A stretch of DNA of 64,000 nucleotides, from the NCBI GenBank assembly GCA_963710725.1, contig CAVQBJ010000008.1, positions 310,001-374,000 of the forward strand, given 5' to 3'. The notes beneath the pieces are model-generated. The model did no database searches and was not told where the DNA came from. It worked only from the letters and a program-made list of their open reading frames with translations. The position numbers and the translations under genes are program-made. The DNA is from CAVQBJ01 sp963710725. Lineage in GTDB: Bacteria; Actinomycetota; Thermoleophilia; Solirubrobacterales; Solirubrobacteraceae. Below, piece by piece: positions 8,931 through 16,543 of the stretch; within the stretch, counting starts at the first letter, position 1; each line of letters opens with the position of its first letter.

Positions 8931-9710
8931 ATGAGCATCGTCTTCACCGAGGACCACGGTCCCGTCCGTCACGTCGTCCTCAACCGACCGGAGAAGCGCA
9001 ACGCGATGAACGACGAGCTGATCGCCGCGCTCGGGGGAGCGCTGCACGATGCCGCTCACGACGCGGACGTCCGCGTCGTCGTCGTGCGCGGCGAGGGTCC
9101 GATGTTCTCCTCGGGGATGGACATCGGCGCGCTCGCCAACCTGGCGGCCGAGCCGCACCGCCTGCGCGAGTTCCGCACGGCGATCCTGCAGGCCTGGAAC
9201 GTGTGCGAGGAGATGCTCAAGCCGACGGTCGCGCAGATCCACGGCGGCTGCCTCGGCGGTGCGATGGAGCTCGTGCTCGCCTGCGACCTGCGGGTGATGG
9301 CCAGCGAGGCGATCATCGGTCTCGTCGAGACGCGGGTGGGCCTGATCCCGGACGTCGGCGGATCCTCGCGCCTGCCGGCGGTGATCGGACTCGGACGGGC
9401 CAAGGAGATGATCATGGCCTCCAAGCTCATCAACGGCGTCGAGGCCGAGCGCATCGGTCTCGTCAACCGCGTGGCGCCCGCCGAGGAGCTGGCCGACACC
9501 ACGAGCACGCTCGTCGAGGAGCTGCTCGCGTGCGCACCCCTTGCCGTCGGCCTGGCCAAGCGGGTCATGGACTCGGCGGCCAAGCCCGCACTGGCCGTCA
9601 CGCTCGAGCAGGAGGTCCTCAGCCAGCAGGTGTGCGCGGCGAGCGCCGACTTCGCCGAGGCCACGCTCGCCTTCTCCGAGCGGCGCCAGCCGGACTTCGC
9701 CGGGCGGTAG
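8931..9710 (+). CDS. Enoyl-CoA hydratase/isomerase family protein
   Basis: Crotonase-fold enzyme of 259 aa acting on an acyl-CoA, most likely by hydration. Visible features are the N-terminal HVVLNRPEKRNAMN, the oxyanion-hole segments FSSGMDIGAL (near residue 60) and IHGGCLGGAMELVLACDLR (near 100-118), and VGLIPDVGGSSRLP near 137-150. The catalytic-region acid is present in VETRVGL. AAGGAG at 8915-8920 is the ribosome site. It diverges from the DUF1707/carboxylase genes and converges on HMG-CoA lyase. A methylglutaconyl-CoA hydratase role in leucine breakdown would fit, but this is inferred from context only. Confidence 0.85.
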   Translation: MSIVFTEDHGPVRHVVLNRPEKRNAMNDELIAALGGALHDAAHDADVRVVVVRGEGPMFSSGMDIGALANLAAEPHRLREFRTAILQAWNVCEEMLKPTVAQIHGGCLGGAMELVLACDLRVMASEAIIGLVETRVGLIPDVGGSSRLPAVIGLGRAKEMIMASKLINGVEAERIGLVNRVAPAEELADTTSTLVEELLACAPLAVGLAKRVMDSAAKPALAVTLEQEVLSQQVCAASADFAEATLAFSERRQPDFAGR

Positions 9711-9808
9711 CCAGGGGGCTGGGGCGGGGCCGGAGCGCCTCGCCGGCACGACGACCGACACCCCCTCGCCCCCTCGCCCGAAGCCGGCGCCTCGGCCGCG
9801 AGTCGTGG

Positions 9809-10735
9809 CTACGCTCGCGGATCCCAGTCCACCGGCCCGGCCACGAGCACGTGGCTGCCGAGCGGACGTCCGAGGATCTCTCGCACCTGCGCCGCGCAGG
9901 CGATGAGCGCCGCGAGGTCGACTCCGGTCTCGATCCCCATCTCGTGCAGCATCGAGAGGAGGTCTTCCGTGGCGATGTTCCCCGTCGCGCCGGCCGGTAC
10001 CGGGCAGCCGCCGAGCTCGCCGAAGCTCGACTCGAAGCTCTCGATGCCCGCCTCGAGCGCGGCGAGCACATTTGCGAGGCCCTGGCCGCGGGTGTTGTGG
10101 AAGTGCGCGGTCAGCTCGACCGAGTCCCCGAGCTCCGAGCGCGCCCGCTCGAAGAAGGCGCGCACCTGGCGCGGATTGGCCATTCCCGTCGTGTCGCCGA
10201 AGCCGACCTCCTGCGCGCCCGCGTCGCGCAGCGCCCGCGCGATGTCGAGCACCCGCTCGACCGCGACGTGGCCCTCGTAGGGGCATCCGAACGAGGTCGA
10301 GATGACGCCCTCGCAGCGCAGGCCCGCCGCCCGGGCGCGTTCGAGCACCCGCGCCAGCCCCGCGATCGATTCGGCGACCGAGCGGTTGACGTTGTGGCGG
10401 TTGTGGGTCTCTGACGCGGACAGGAAGACGTTGATCTCGTCGATGCGATCGCGGTGGCGCAGGGCGCCGTCGAGACCGCGCTCGTTCGGGACCAGGACGC
10501 TCACCGACACCGTGCCGGGCACCTCGATCGCGGCGAGAACCTCCGCCGCGTCGGCGAGCTGGGGGATCACGTCGGCCCGCACGAAGCTCGTCACCTCCAG
10601 CCGGCGCAGGCCGGTGCGGGCGAGCGCGTTGATGAGGGCCACCTTGTCGGCGGTCGGGATGACCTCGCGCTCGTTCTGGAATCCGTCGCGCGGGCCGACC
10701 TCGCGCACCCGCACCGCCGCCGGCAGGCCGCTCAT
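9809..10735 (-). CDS. Hydroxymethylglutaryl-CoA lyase
   Basis: TIM-barrel lyase that would split HMG-CoA into acetyl-CoA and acetoacetate, the last step of leucine degradation; 308 aa. The N-terminal VGPRDGFQNE carries the catalytic Arg-Asp pair. SASETHNRHNVN, STSFGCPYEG and GFGDTTGMANP are typical, and the signature GGCPVPAGATGNIATED is intact with its active-site Cys. The ATG at 10735 overlaps the TGA of the upstream thioesterase by four bases. Related citramalate-type lyases exist, but the GGCP signature favours HMG-CoA lyase. Confidence 0.9.
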   Translation of the reverse strand: MSGLPAAVRVREVGPRDGFQNEREVIPTADKVALINALARTGLRRLEVTSFVRADVIPQLADAAEVLAAIEVPGTVSVSVLVPNERGLDGALRHRDRIDEINVFLSASETHNRHNVNRSVAESIAGLARVLERARAAGLRCEGVISTSFGCPYEGHVAVERVLDIARALRDAGAQEVGFGDTTGMANPRQVRAFFERARSELGDSVELTAHFHNTRGQGLANVLAALEAGIESFESSFGELGGCPVPAGATGNIATEDLLSMLHEMGIETGVDLAALIACAAQVREILGRPLGSHVLVAGPVDWDPRA

Positions 10736-11124
10736 GGGCCCGCCAGCCCCTGCGCGTGCCCGGCCACGGGAACGATCCGCCGCTCGTGGGTGCCGAGGCC
10801 GAGCACGCGCCCTTCGTCGGCCGTCCGCACCTCGACGTCGAAGCGCAGCTTGCGCTCGTCGGCAATCTCGCGCAGCGTCGCCCGCGCGATGCAGGCCGTG
10901 CCCGCGGCTGCGCCGGCGACGTGGCGCACGCATACCTCGAAGCCGACGGTGGCGCGATCGGGTCCGAGCAGCGGCGCAACGAGACGGGCCGCGGTGCGCT
11001 CCATCATGCCGATCATCGACGGCGTCGAGAGCACCTTCGCGCCGAGCGTCCCGCCGACGTCGGTGAGCAGCCGTCCCTCGGCGACGAACTCCTGCTCAGC
11101 TTCCAGTCCCGCGTGCAGCGCCAC
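10732..11124 (-). CDS. FlK-like hot-dog acyl-CoA thioesterase
   Basis: A 130-aa single hot-dog domain resembling fluoroacetyl-CoA thioesterase FlK and related short-acyl-CoA thioesterases. Similar stretches are LSTPSMIGMMERTAARLV (helix region near residues 30-47), VGFEVCVRHVAGAAAG and the C-terminal LGLGTHERRIV. It probably hydrolyses a small acyl-CoA and is translated with HMG-CoA lyase (ATGA overlap). The GTG start at 11124 gives the usual family length, and only 27 bases separate it from the divergent npdG start. True fluoroacetyl specificity should not be assumed. Confidence 0.78.
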   Translation of the reverse strand: MALHAGLEAEQEFVAEGRLLTDVGGTLGAKVLSTPSMIGMMERTAARLVAPLLGPDRATVGFEVCVRHVAGAAAGTACIARATLREIADERKLRFDVEVRTADEGRVLGLGTHERRIVPVAGHAQGLAGP

Positions 11125-11136
11125 GCGACCGAAGCC

Positions 11137-11142
11137 TATACT
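11137..11142 (+). promoter_or_regulatory. -10 box TATACT of the F420 operon
   Basis: TATACT ends nine bases before the npdG ATG at 11152. Transcription starting about seven bases downstream would begin almost at the start codon, so the operon mRNA is predicted to be leaderless. No ribosome site is present between the box and the ATG. No good -35 box was seen. Confidence 0.6.
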
Positions 11143-11151
11143 GGCGCGCCC

Positions 11152-11853
11152 ATGGGGCCCGCCGCCGACGCACCGCCGCGCACCGCGATCATCGGGGGCT
11201 CGGGTGCCCTCGGGTTCGGCCTCGCGATGCGCCTCGGGGCCGCCGGGGTCCCGGTCACGATCGGCTCGCGCGACGCCGAGCGGGGCGTGCAGGCCGCCGA
11301 GCGGGTCACCGCCGCCGTGCCCACCGCGCAGGCCACCGGCCACGCCAACGCCGACGCCGCCTCCGCCGCCGACGTGGTCATCCTCAGCGTCCCGTTTCGC
11401 AACCAATCCGAGACGCTCACCAACCTCAAGGGCGCGCTGCGACCCGGACAGCTGCTGATCGACGCCACCGTGCCGCTCGCCGCCGCCGTCAGCGGCCGGG
11501 CCACGCGGATGCTCGGCGTCTGGCAGGGCTCGGCCGCGCAGCAGACGCTCGAGATGGCGCCCGAGGGGGTGCGGGTGGTGTCGGCGCTGCACTCGGTGAG
11601 CGCCGCGGCGCTCGGCGATCTTGCCACGACGCTCGACGAGGACGTGCTCGTGTGCGGCGACCTGCGTGCCGACAAGCGCGAGGCGGCCGAGCTCATCGAG
11701 CGCATCCCAGGGCTGCGTGCGGTCGACGCCGGCCGCCTGGAGATGTCGCGCATCACCGAGTCGCTGACGGCGCTGCTCATCTCGATCAACGCCCGCCACA
11801 AGGTCCACGCCGGCATCCGCATCACCGGACTGCCGGAGTCGCCTTGGCAGTGA
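11152..11853 (+). CDS. npdG: NADPH-dependent F420 reductase
   Basis: Cytoplasmic oxidoreductase that exchanges hydride between NADP(H) and coenzyme F420; 233 aa. The N-terminal Rossmann motif IIGGSGALGFGLAMRL (about 13-28) is followed by the NADP-type TIGSRDAERG, and VVILSVPFRNQ and LIDATVPL match the FNO/NpdG family. It is the first gene of npdG-cofD-cofC-cofE. Its TGA overlaps the GTG of cofD by four bases. A leaderless start is predicted from TATACT at 11137-11142. Having the reductase head the biosynthesis operon suggests F420 is made mainly for NADPH-linked redox here (inference). Confidence 0.88.
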   Translation: MGPAADAPPRTAIIGGSGALGFGLAMRLGAAGVPVTIGSRDAERGVQAAERVTAAVPTAQATGHANADAASAADVVILSVPFRNQSETLTNLKGALRPGQLLIDATVPLAAAVSGRATRMLGVWQGSAAQQTLEMAPEGVRVVSALHSVSAAALGDLATTLDEDVLVCGDLRADKREAAELIERIPGLRAVDAGRLEMSRITESLTALLISINARHKVHAGIRITGLPESPWQ

Positions 11854-12767
11854 ACGGGAACGTCGTCGTCCTCGCCGGCGGGACCGGCGGGGCGAAGCTT
11901 GCCCGCGGCCTGCTCGACGTCGTCGAGCCGGGGCGGCTCACCGTCGTGGCCAACACCGGCGACGACATCGAGATCTACGGCGCCCACGTATCGCCCGACC
12001 CCGACCTGGTGTCGTTCTGGCTGGCCGATCGCATCGATGCGCGGGGCTGGGGCCTGCGCGACGACACCTTTGCGGTGATGGACGGCCTGCGCGAGCTCGG
12101 CGCCGAGGTGTGGTTCAACCTCGGCGACCGCGATCTCGCCTGGTGCCTGCGACGACGCGAGCTGCTCGACGCCGGCGAACCGCTCACGGCAGCGCACGAG
12201 CGCCTCACCGCGGCGCTCGAGATCGGCGCGCGCGTGCTGCCGATGAGCGACGACCCGGTGCGCACCTGGGTGCGCAGCGACGGCGAGTGGCGTTCCTTTC
12301 AGGAGTTCATGATCCGCCTCGGCGGCACCCCGGCCGTCGACGGCGTCGAGTTCCGCGGCGCCGAGAGCGCGGCACCCTCCGCGGCGGTGCTCGAGACGAT
12401 CGCCGGCGCCGAGGCGATCGTCATCGGGCCCTCCAACCCGGTGGCGTCGATCGGGCCGATCCTCGCCATCCCCGCGCTGCGCGCGGCACTCGGCGCCGCC
12501 GCCGCGCCCGTGATCGCCGTCAGCCCGATCGTCGAGGGCGAGGTGCTGAAGGGACCGACGGCCGCGTTCCTGCGCCACGCAGGCGTGCCGGCGAGCGTCG
12601 GCGGGGTGGCCGAGCACTACGCCGGGCTCATCGACGGCCTCGTGGCCGACGAGCGGGTGCCGGACGTCGCCGTCCTGCAGACCGACGTGCGCATGGACGA
12701 CGCGGCGGCGCGCCGGCGCCTCGCCGCCGAGACGCTCGACTTCGCGCTCGCGCTCGCCTCCTCGTGA
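11850..12767 (+). CDS. cofD: 2-phospho-L-lactate transferase (F420 biosynthesis)
   Basis: CofD/FbiA joins the activated phospholactate or phosphoenolpyruvate moiety to the deazaflavin FO; 305 aa. The family opening VVVLAGGTGGAKLARGL (residues 4-20), VVANTGDDIEIYGAHVSPDPD, WFNLGDRDLA and IGPSNPVASIGPILAIP are all present. The GTG at 11850 overlaps the npdG stop (GTGA); an in-frame TTG at 11844 is less likely. A stop/GTG overlap also exists at its 3' end with a possible upstream start of cofC. Confidence 0.92.
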   Translation: MNGNVVVLAGGTGGAKLARGLLDVVEPGRLTVVANTGDDIEIYGAHVSPDPDLVSFWLADRIDARGWGLRDDTFAVMDGLRELGAEVWFNLGDRDLAWCLRRRELLDAGEPLTAAHERLTAALEIGARVLPMSDDPVRTWVRSDGEWRSFQEFMIRLGGTPAVDGVEFRGAESAAPSAAVLETIAGAEAIVIGPSNPVASIGPILAIPALRAALGAAAAPVIAVSPIVEGEVLKGPTAAFLRHAGVPASVGGVAEHYAGLIDGLVADERVPDVAVLQTDVRMDDAAARRRLAAETLDFALALASS

Positions 12768-12802
12768 CGGACCCGGGCGACGAGCGCCTAACGTCTCGGT
12801 TC

Positions 12803-13486
12803 ATGCGCACCGCCGCGGTCCTCCCCGTCAAGCGCTTCGCCCTGGCCAAGCAGCGCCTCGGCGGCGCCGTGCCCGACGCCGGGCGCCGCGAGCTCGCCGC
12901 CGCGATGGTCCGTGACGTCCTCGACGCGCTCGCGACCACGCCCGGGCTGGCCGAGATCGTCGTCGTCAGTAACGAGCCCGACGCCATCGCCGCGGCCACC
13001 GCGGTCGGAGCCACCGCGATCCCCGACGAGCACGAGGACGGACAGAGCCCGGCCGCGCGCGCCGGGACCGAGCACGCCCTGCGGTACGGCGCCGGGCGCG
13101 TGCTGCTGGTGCCCGGCGACTGCCCGGCGCTCGACCCCGCCGAGCTGCAGGGCCTGCTCGCCACCGCGCCGGAGGCGTCGGTGGTGATCGTGCCCGACCG
13201 CCACGGGACGGGCACGAACGCGCTGCGGCTGACGCCGCCCGACGTGATCGCGCCGAGCTTCGGCCCCGACAGCCTCGCCCGCCATCGCGCCCTCGCCGCC
13301 GCCGCCGGCGCGCCGGCGACGGTGGCCCGCCCGACGACGCTGCTGCTGGACGTCGACACCGGCGACGACCTCGCCGTCCTGAGCGAGCGGCTGCTCGGCG
13401 ACGGGCTCGCCGACAGCCCCCGGGCCGTGCGCACACGAGCGTGGCTGCGGCGCCACGGCGCGGCGCCGACGCCGAGCGCCCGGTGA
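12803..13486 (+). CDS. cofC: 2-phospho-L-lactate/PEP guanylyltransferase (F420 biosynthesis)
   Basis: CofC/FbiD activates 2-phospholactate or phosphoenolpyruvate with GTP for transfer by CofD; 227 aa. It has the nucleotidyltransferase opening VLPVKRFALAKQRL, the metal-site region LLVPGDCPALDP (near residue 105), DRHGTGTNALRL and the late LLDVDTGDDL. The ATG at 12803 matches the family N-terminus and has TAACGT at 12789-12794, eight bases upstream. An in-frame GTG at 12764 would overlap the cofD stop and add 13 non-conserved residues. Confidence 0.9.
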   Translation: MRTAAVLPVKRFALAKQRLGGAVPDAGRRELAAAMVRDVLDALATTPGLAEIVVVSNEPDAIAAATAVGATAIPDEHEDGQSPAARAGTEHALRYGAGRVLLVPGDCPALDPAELQGLLATAPEASVVIVPDRHGTGTNALRLTPPDVIAPSFGPDSLARHRALAAAAGAPATVARPTTLLLDVDTGDDLAVLSERLLGDGLADSPRAVRTRAWLRRHGAAPTPSAR

Positions 13487-14247
13487 GCGAGCTCCGCGCC
13501 CGCGCCCTGCCGGGGCTACCGGAGATCACCCGCGGCGCCGACCTCGCCGACCTCATCGCCGCGGCCGCGCAGCGGGCAGACGAGCGGCTCGCCGCGTCGA
13601 CCGTCCTGGTCATCGCGCATAAGGCGGTGTCGAAGGCCGAGGGGGCCGTCGTGGCGCTGCGCGACGTGACGCCGGGCGCCGAGGCGGTCGCGCTGGCGGC
13701 CCGCCTCGGTAAGCCCGACGCACGCGCGGTGCAGGTCGTGCTCGATGAGTGCGTCGAGGTCGTACGAGCCGAGCGCGGGGTGATCATCGGGCGCACGCGA
13801 CACGGCTTCGTGTGCGCCAACGCCGGCGTGGACGCGTCCAACACCGCCGCCGAGGACGAGCTCGTGCTCCTCCCCCGCGACCCCGATGCCTCGGCGCGGC
13901 GGCTGCGCGCGGCCCTGCGCGAGCGCAGCGGCGTCGCCCCCGCGGTCGTCATCAGCGACAGCTTCGGCCGCGCCTGGCGCCACGGGCAGCTCGACGTGGC
14001 CGTCGGCTGCGCCGGCCTGCGCCCGCTCGACGACTGGCGCGGGCGCCGCGACTCGGCCGGGCGCGAGCTGTCGGCGACGCTCATCGGCGTGGCCGACGGC
14101 GCGGCCGCCGCGGCCGACCTCGTGCGCGCGAAGGACTCGCGCGAGCCGGTGGTGCTCGTCGACGGCCTCGCCGCGCATGTGACCGACGCGGACGGGCCGG
14201 GGGCGGCGGCGATCGTGCGCGCGCTCGGGGAGGACCTGTTCCGCTGA
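13483..14247 (+). CDS. cofE: F420-0:gamma-glutamyl ligase
   Basis: Adds gamma-linked glutamates to F420-0 using GTP; 254 aa. Family motifs are VLVIAHKAVSKAEG (near residue 38), GFVCANAGVDASN (near 108), SDSFGRAWRHGQLDVAVGCA (near 158) and ADGAAAAADLV. It is a stand-alone ligase and lacks the C-terminal nitroreductase-like domain fused in mycobacterial FbiB. The GTG at 13483 overlaps the cofC TGA by four bases. It is the last gene of the operon and converges on a PadR regulator. Confidence 0.92.
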   Translation: MSELRARALPGLPEITRGADLADLIAAAAQRADERLAASTVLVIAHKAVSKAEGAVVALRDVTPGAEAVALAARLGKPDARAVQVVLDECVEVVRAERGVIIGRTRHGFVCANAGVDASNTAAEDELVLLPRDPDASARRLRAALRERSGVAPAVVISDSFGRAWRHGQLDVAVGCAGLRPLDDWRGRRDSAGRELSATLIGVADGAAAAADLVRAKDSREPVVLVDGLAAHVTDADGPGAAAIVRALGEDLFR

Positions 14248-14274
14248 GGCGCTTCCCAGCGGGTGCCGGGCGTA

Positions 14275-14790
14275 TTAGTCGCCGGCGTCGAGCAGCGACT
14301 CCCAGAAGCGCACGTATCCACGTTCGATATCGATGCCGGCCTGCAGGGCGCGCCGCGCACCCTTCGCCATCGCCGGAGCGTGCTTGCTCTCGAGGCCCTC
14401 GTAGAGCTCGAGGGCGTCGCGGTGGACCGGGAGCTGCTGGGCGGCGATGGCGGCCGCGTCACCGCCGAGGAACAGCTTCAGCAGGCTCGCATCGCTGATC
14501 GTCGGCGGCTCCGGCACCGGCTCGGCGCGCCAGGCGTCGAGCGCCGCGCGTCCGCTGTCGGTGAGCCGGAGCAGCCGGCGGCGGCGACCGTGCTCCTCGC
14601 GCTCCTCGTCGAGGTACCCGGCATCGGCGAGGCGGTCGCACTCGGTGTAGAGCTGCGTGTGCGAGAGCGCCCAGAAGTTGGCCACCGAGACCTGCACGAG
14701 CCGCTTGAGGTCGTACGGCGTGGCCGGCTCGCACTGCTCGACGAGCCCGAGCACGATGAACGACGTGGTGGTCAGGCGGGGGGTTGACAC
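14275..14790 (-). CDS. PadR-family transcriptional regulator
   Basis: DNA-binding repressor-type protein of 171 aa. Residues about 5-90 form the PadR winged helix (TTTSFIVLGLVEQ, then ALSHTQLYTECDRLADAGYL and RRRLLRLTDSGRAAL). The rest is the helical dimerisation domain (about 100-165). The GTG at 14790 is preferred because TACGCT lies 12 bases upstream on the minus strand (plus-strand 14803-14808); a start at 14835 would precede that promoter. It is transcribed away from the carotenoid oxygenase gene, its most likely target. Confidence 0.85.
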   Translation of the reverse strand: MSTPRLTTTSFIVLGLVEQCEPATPYDLKRLVQVSVANFWALSHTQLYTECDRLADAGYLDEEREEHGRRRRLLRLTDSGRAALDAWRAEPVPEPPTISDASLLKLFLGGDAAAIAAQQLPVHRDALELYEGLESKHAPAMAKGARRALQAGIDIERGYVRFWESLLDAGD

Positions 14791-14802
14791 GGCGCCGAGG
14801 GT

Positions 14803-14833
14803 AGCGTACCGTCCGAACCGTTCACGTCGAACC
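14803..14833. promoter_or_regulatory. Divergent promoter region with repeated CGAACC
   Basis: The 57-base gap between the PadR and carotenoid-oxygenase starts holds a minus-strand -10 box (AGCGTA complement, 14803-14808), a small palindrome GAACCGTTC (14815-14823) and two direct CGAACC copies (14814-14819, 14828-14833). These are candidate PadR operators. Assignment is by position only. Confidence 0.35.
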
Positions 14834-14847
14834 ATACCGGAGGAATC

Positions 14848-16254
14848 ATGGCGACCACCGCGGCGCAACTCGACCACCGACTCGGCTTCCGGACCCTCAG
14901 CGACGAGGTGACCGTCGACGACCTCCCCCTCGACGGCGAGCTGCCCGCCTGGCTGGTCGGCTCGCTCCTGCGCACGGGCCCGGCCCGCTACGAGGTCGGG
15001 CCCGACCGCATGCGCCACTGGTTCGACGGCTACGCGATGCTCCACCGCTTCACGATCGCCGGCGGGCGCGTCTCCTACGGCAACCGCTACCTGCAGAGCC
15101 GCGCCTACCGCCGCGCGCAGGAGGCGGGGCGCATCGTGATGAGCGAGTTCGCCACCGACCCCTGCCGATCGCTGTACCGGCGCGTGCAGTCGATCTTCAC
15201 CGGCCCCGACCTCACCGATAACGGCAACGTCAACGTCGTGCGCCTCGGCGAGCGCTTCCTGGCCATGACCGAGACGCCGATCCCGGTCCAGTTCGACCCC
15301 TCGACGTTGCAGAGCGCGGGCGTGCCGTACACGGCGCCGGGCCAGCTCTCCACCGCCCACCCCCACGCCGACGACGACGGCGGGATGCTCAACTACGCGG
15401 CCAAGCTCGGCCCGCGCAGCCACTACCGCTTCTTCCGGGTCGACCCCGACGGCTCCGAGCCGCACATCGTCGCCTCGCTGCCGGTCCGCGAGCCGGCCTA
15501 CATGCACTCGTTCGGCCTCACCGAGCGCTGGTTCGTGCTGGCCGAGTTTCCGTTCGTCGTCAACCCGATCAACCTCGCGCTCGCCGGCCGCCCCTACATC
15601 GAGAACTACCGCTGGAAGCCCGAGCTCGGCACGCGCTTCACGCTCGTCGACCGCCGCTCCGGCGAGGCGCTCGGCGGCTTTCAGACCGAGGCCTGCTTCA
15701 GCTTCCACCACATCAACGCCTACGAGGACGACGGCGAGGTCGTCGTCGACCTGTGCGCCTTCCCCGACGCACAGGTCATCGAGGACCTCTACCTCGAGCG
15801 CCTGCGCACCGGCACCCCGCTCGCTCAGGCGGTGCCCACCCGTTTCCGCCTGTCGCTCGCCGATCGATCGGTGGCCCGGGAACGCCTTGCCGACGGCGGA
15901 CTGGAACTGCCGCGCATCAACTATCGGCGCTGCAACGGACGCCCGTACCGCTACGCGTGGGGCAACGACACCGGACCGAGCGGTTGGTTGGAGAAGATCG
16001 TGCGCCTCGACGTCGCGGCCCGCGAGACGACGACCTGGTCCGAGCCCGGCTGCTTCCCCGGCGAGCCGGTGTTCGTGGCCGAGCCCGGCGGCGAGAACGA
16101 GGACGACGGCGTCCTGCTGTCGGTCGTGCTCGACGCGCAAACCGAGAGCTCGTTCCTGCTCGTGCTCGACGCGGCGACGCTGCGGCCGCTCGCGCGCGCT
16201 GCCGTGCCGCACGCCATCCCGTTCGGGTTCCACGGACAGTTCGCGCGCGGCTGA
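14848..16254 (+). CDS. Carotenoid oxygenase (RPE65/CCO family)
   Basis: Non-haem Fe(II) dioxygenase that cleaves carotenoids or related polyenes; 468 aa, a seven-bladed propeller by family. The four iron-binding His are in recognisable places: STAHPHAD (near residue 171), PAYMHSFGLTERW (near 217), CFSFHHINAYEDDG (near 286) and the C-terminal FGFHGQF (near 464). GGAGGAA at 14839-14845 is a strong ribosome site. The divergent PadR gene is its probable regulator. Substrate and cleavage position cannot be read from sequence; apocarotenoid or stilbene substrates are possible. Confidence 0.9.
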   Translation: MATTAAQLDHRLGFRTLSDEVTVDDLPLDGELPAWLVGSLLRTGPARYEVGPDRMRHWFDGYAMLHRFTIAGGRVSYGNRYLQSRAYRRAQEAGRIVMSEFATDPCRSLYRRVQSIFTGPDLTDNGNVNVVRLGERFLAMTETPIPVQFDPSTLQSAGVPYTAPGQLSTAHPHADDDGGMLNYAAKLGPRSHYRFFRVDPDGSEPHIVASLPVREPAYMHSFGLTERWFVLAEFPFVVNPINLALAGRPYIENYRWKPELGTRFTLVDRRSGEALGGFQTEACFSFHHINAYEDDGEVVVDLCAFPDAQVIEDLYLERLRTGTPLAQAVPTRFRLSLADRSVARERLADGGLELPRINYRRCNGRPYRYAWGNDTGPSGWLEKIVRLDVAARETTTWSEPGCFPGEPVFVAEPGGENEDDGVLLSVVLDAQTESSFLLVLDAATLRPLARAAVPHAIPFGFHGQFARG

Positions 16255-16362
16255 GGCGCGGCGCCCGACCCTATCGCCGACCCTAGCGCCGCGCGCCGGC
16301 CGAAACGCGACGCCGCCGGGTGAGACGATGCCGGCACAAACCAACGCCACCGGGAGGCGACC

Positions 16363-16536
16363 ATGACCGACGAGCAGCCACGCAAAGACATCACCGGCGA
16401 GACCATCGAGGACCTCGAGGCCCCGGCGCAGGACATCGACGAGGTGAGCGGGGGCAACGTGCCGACCTCGGTCGAGCACCCGTCGCTGAACTTCACCGAC
16501 GGCAGCGTCCACTTCACGGCCGACGGCAGCGTCTGA
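16363..16536 (+). CDS. Small peptide with double-glycine leader; candidate RiPP precursor
   Basis: A 57-aa gene with GGGAGG ribosome site (16352-16357) seven bases from its ATG. The N-terminal 31 residues are acidic and end IDEVSGG. Val at -4 and Ile at -7 of the Gly-Gly match the double-glycine leader pattern of secreted or modified peptides. The remaining 26 residues (starting NVPTSVEHPS) contain a repeated FT-DGSV unit (FTDGSV, then FTADGSV), no Cys and no Lys. No modification enzyme, protease or ABC exporter is adjacent; neighbours are a carotenoid oxygenase and an Lrp regulator. It may equally be a non-RiPP small protein. Existence of the gene is likely; its function is a guess. Confidence 0.6.
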   Translation: MTDEQPRKDITGETIEDLEAPAQDIDEVSGGNVPTSVEHPSLNFTDGSVHFTADGSV

Positions 16537-16543
16537 GCCGAGC

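Noticed and set aside
13003..14462. Long minus-strand frames opposite cofC and cofE
   Set aside because: Sense strand carries complete F420 biosynthesis motifs; the antisense frames are Arg/Ser/Ala-rich shadows.
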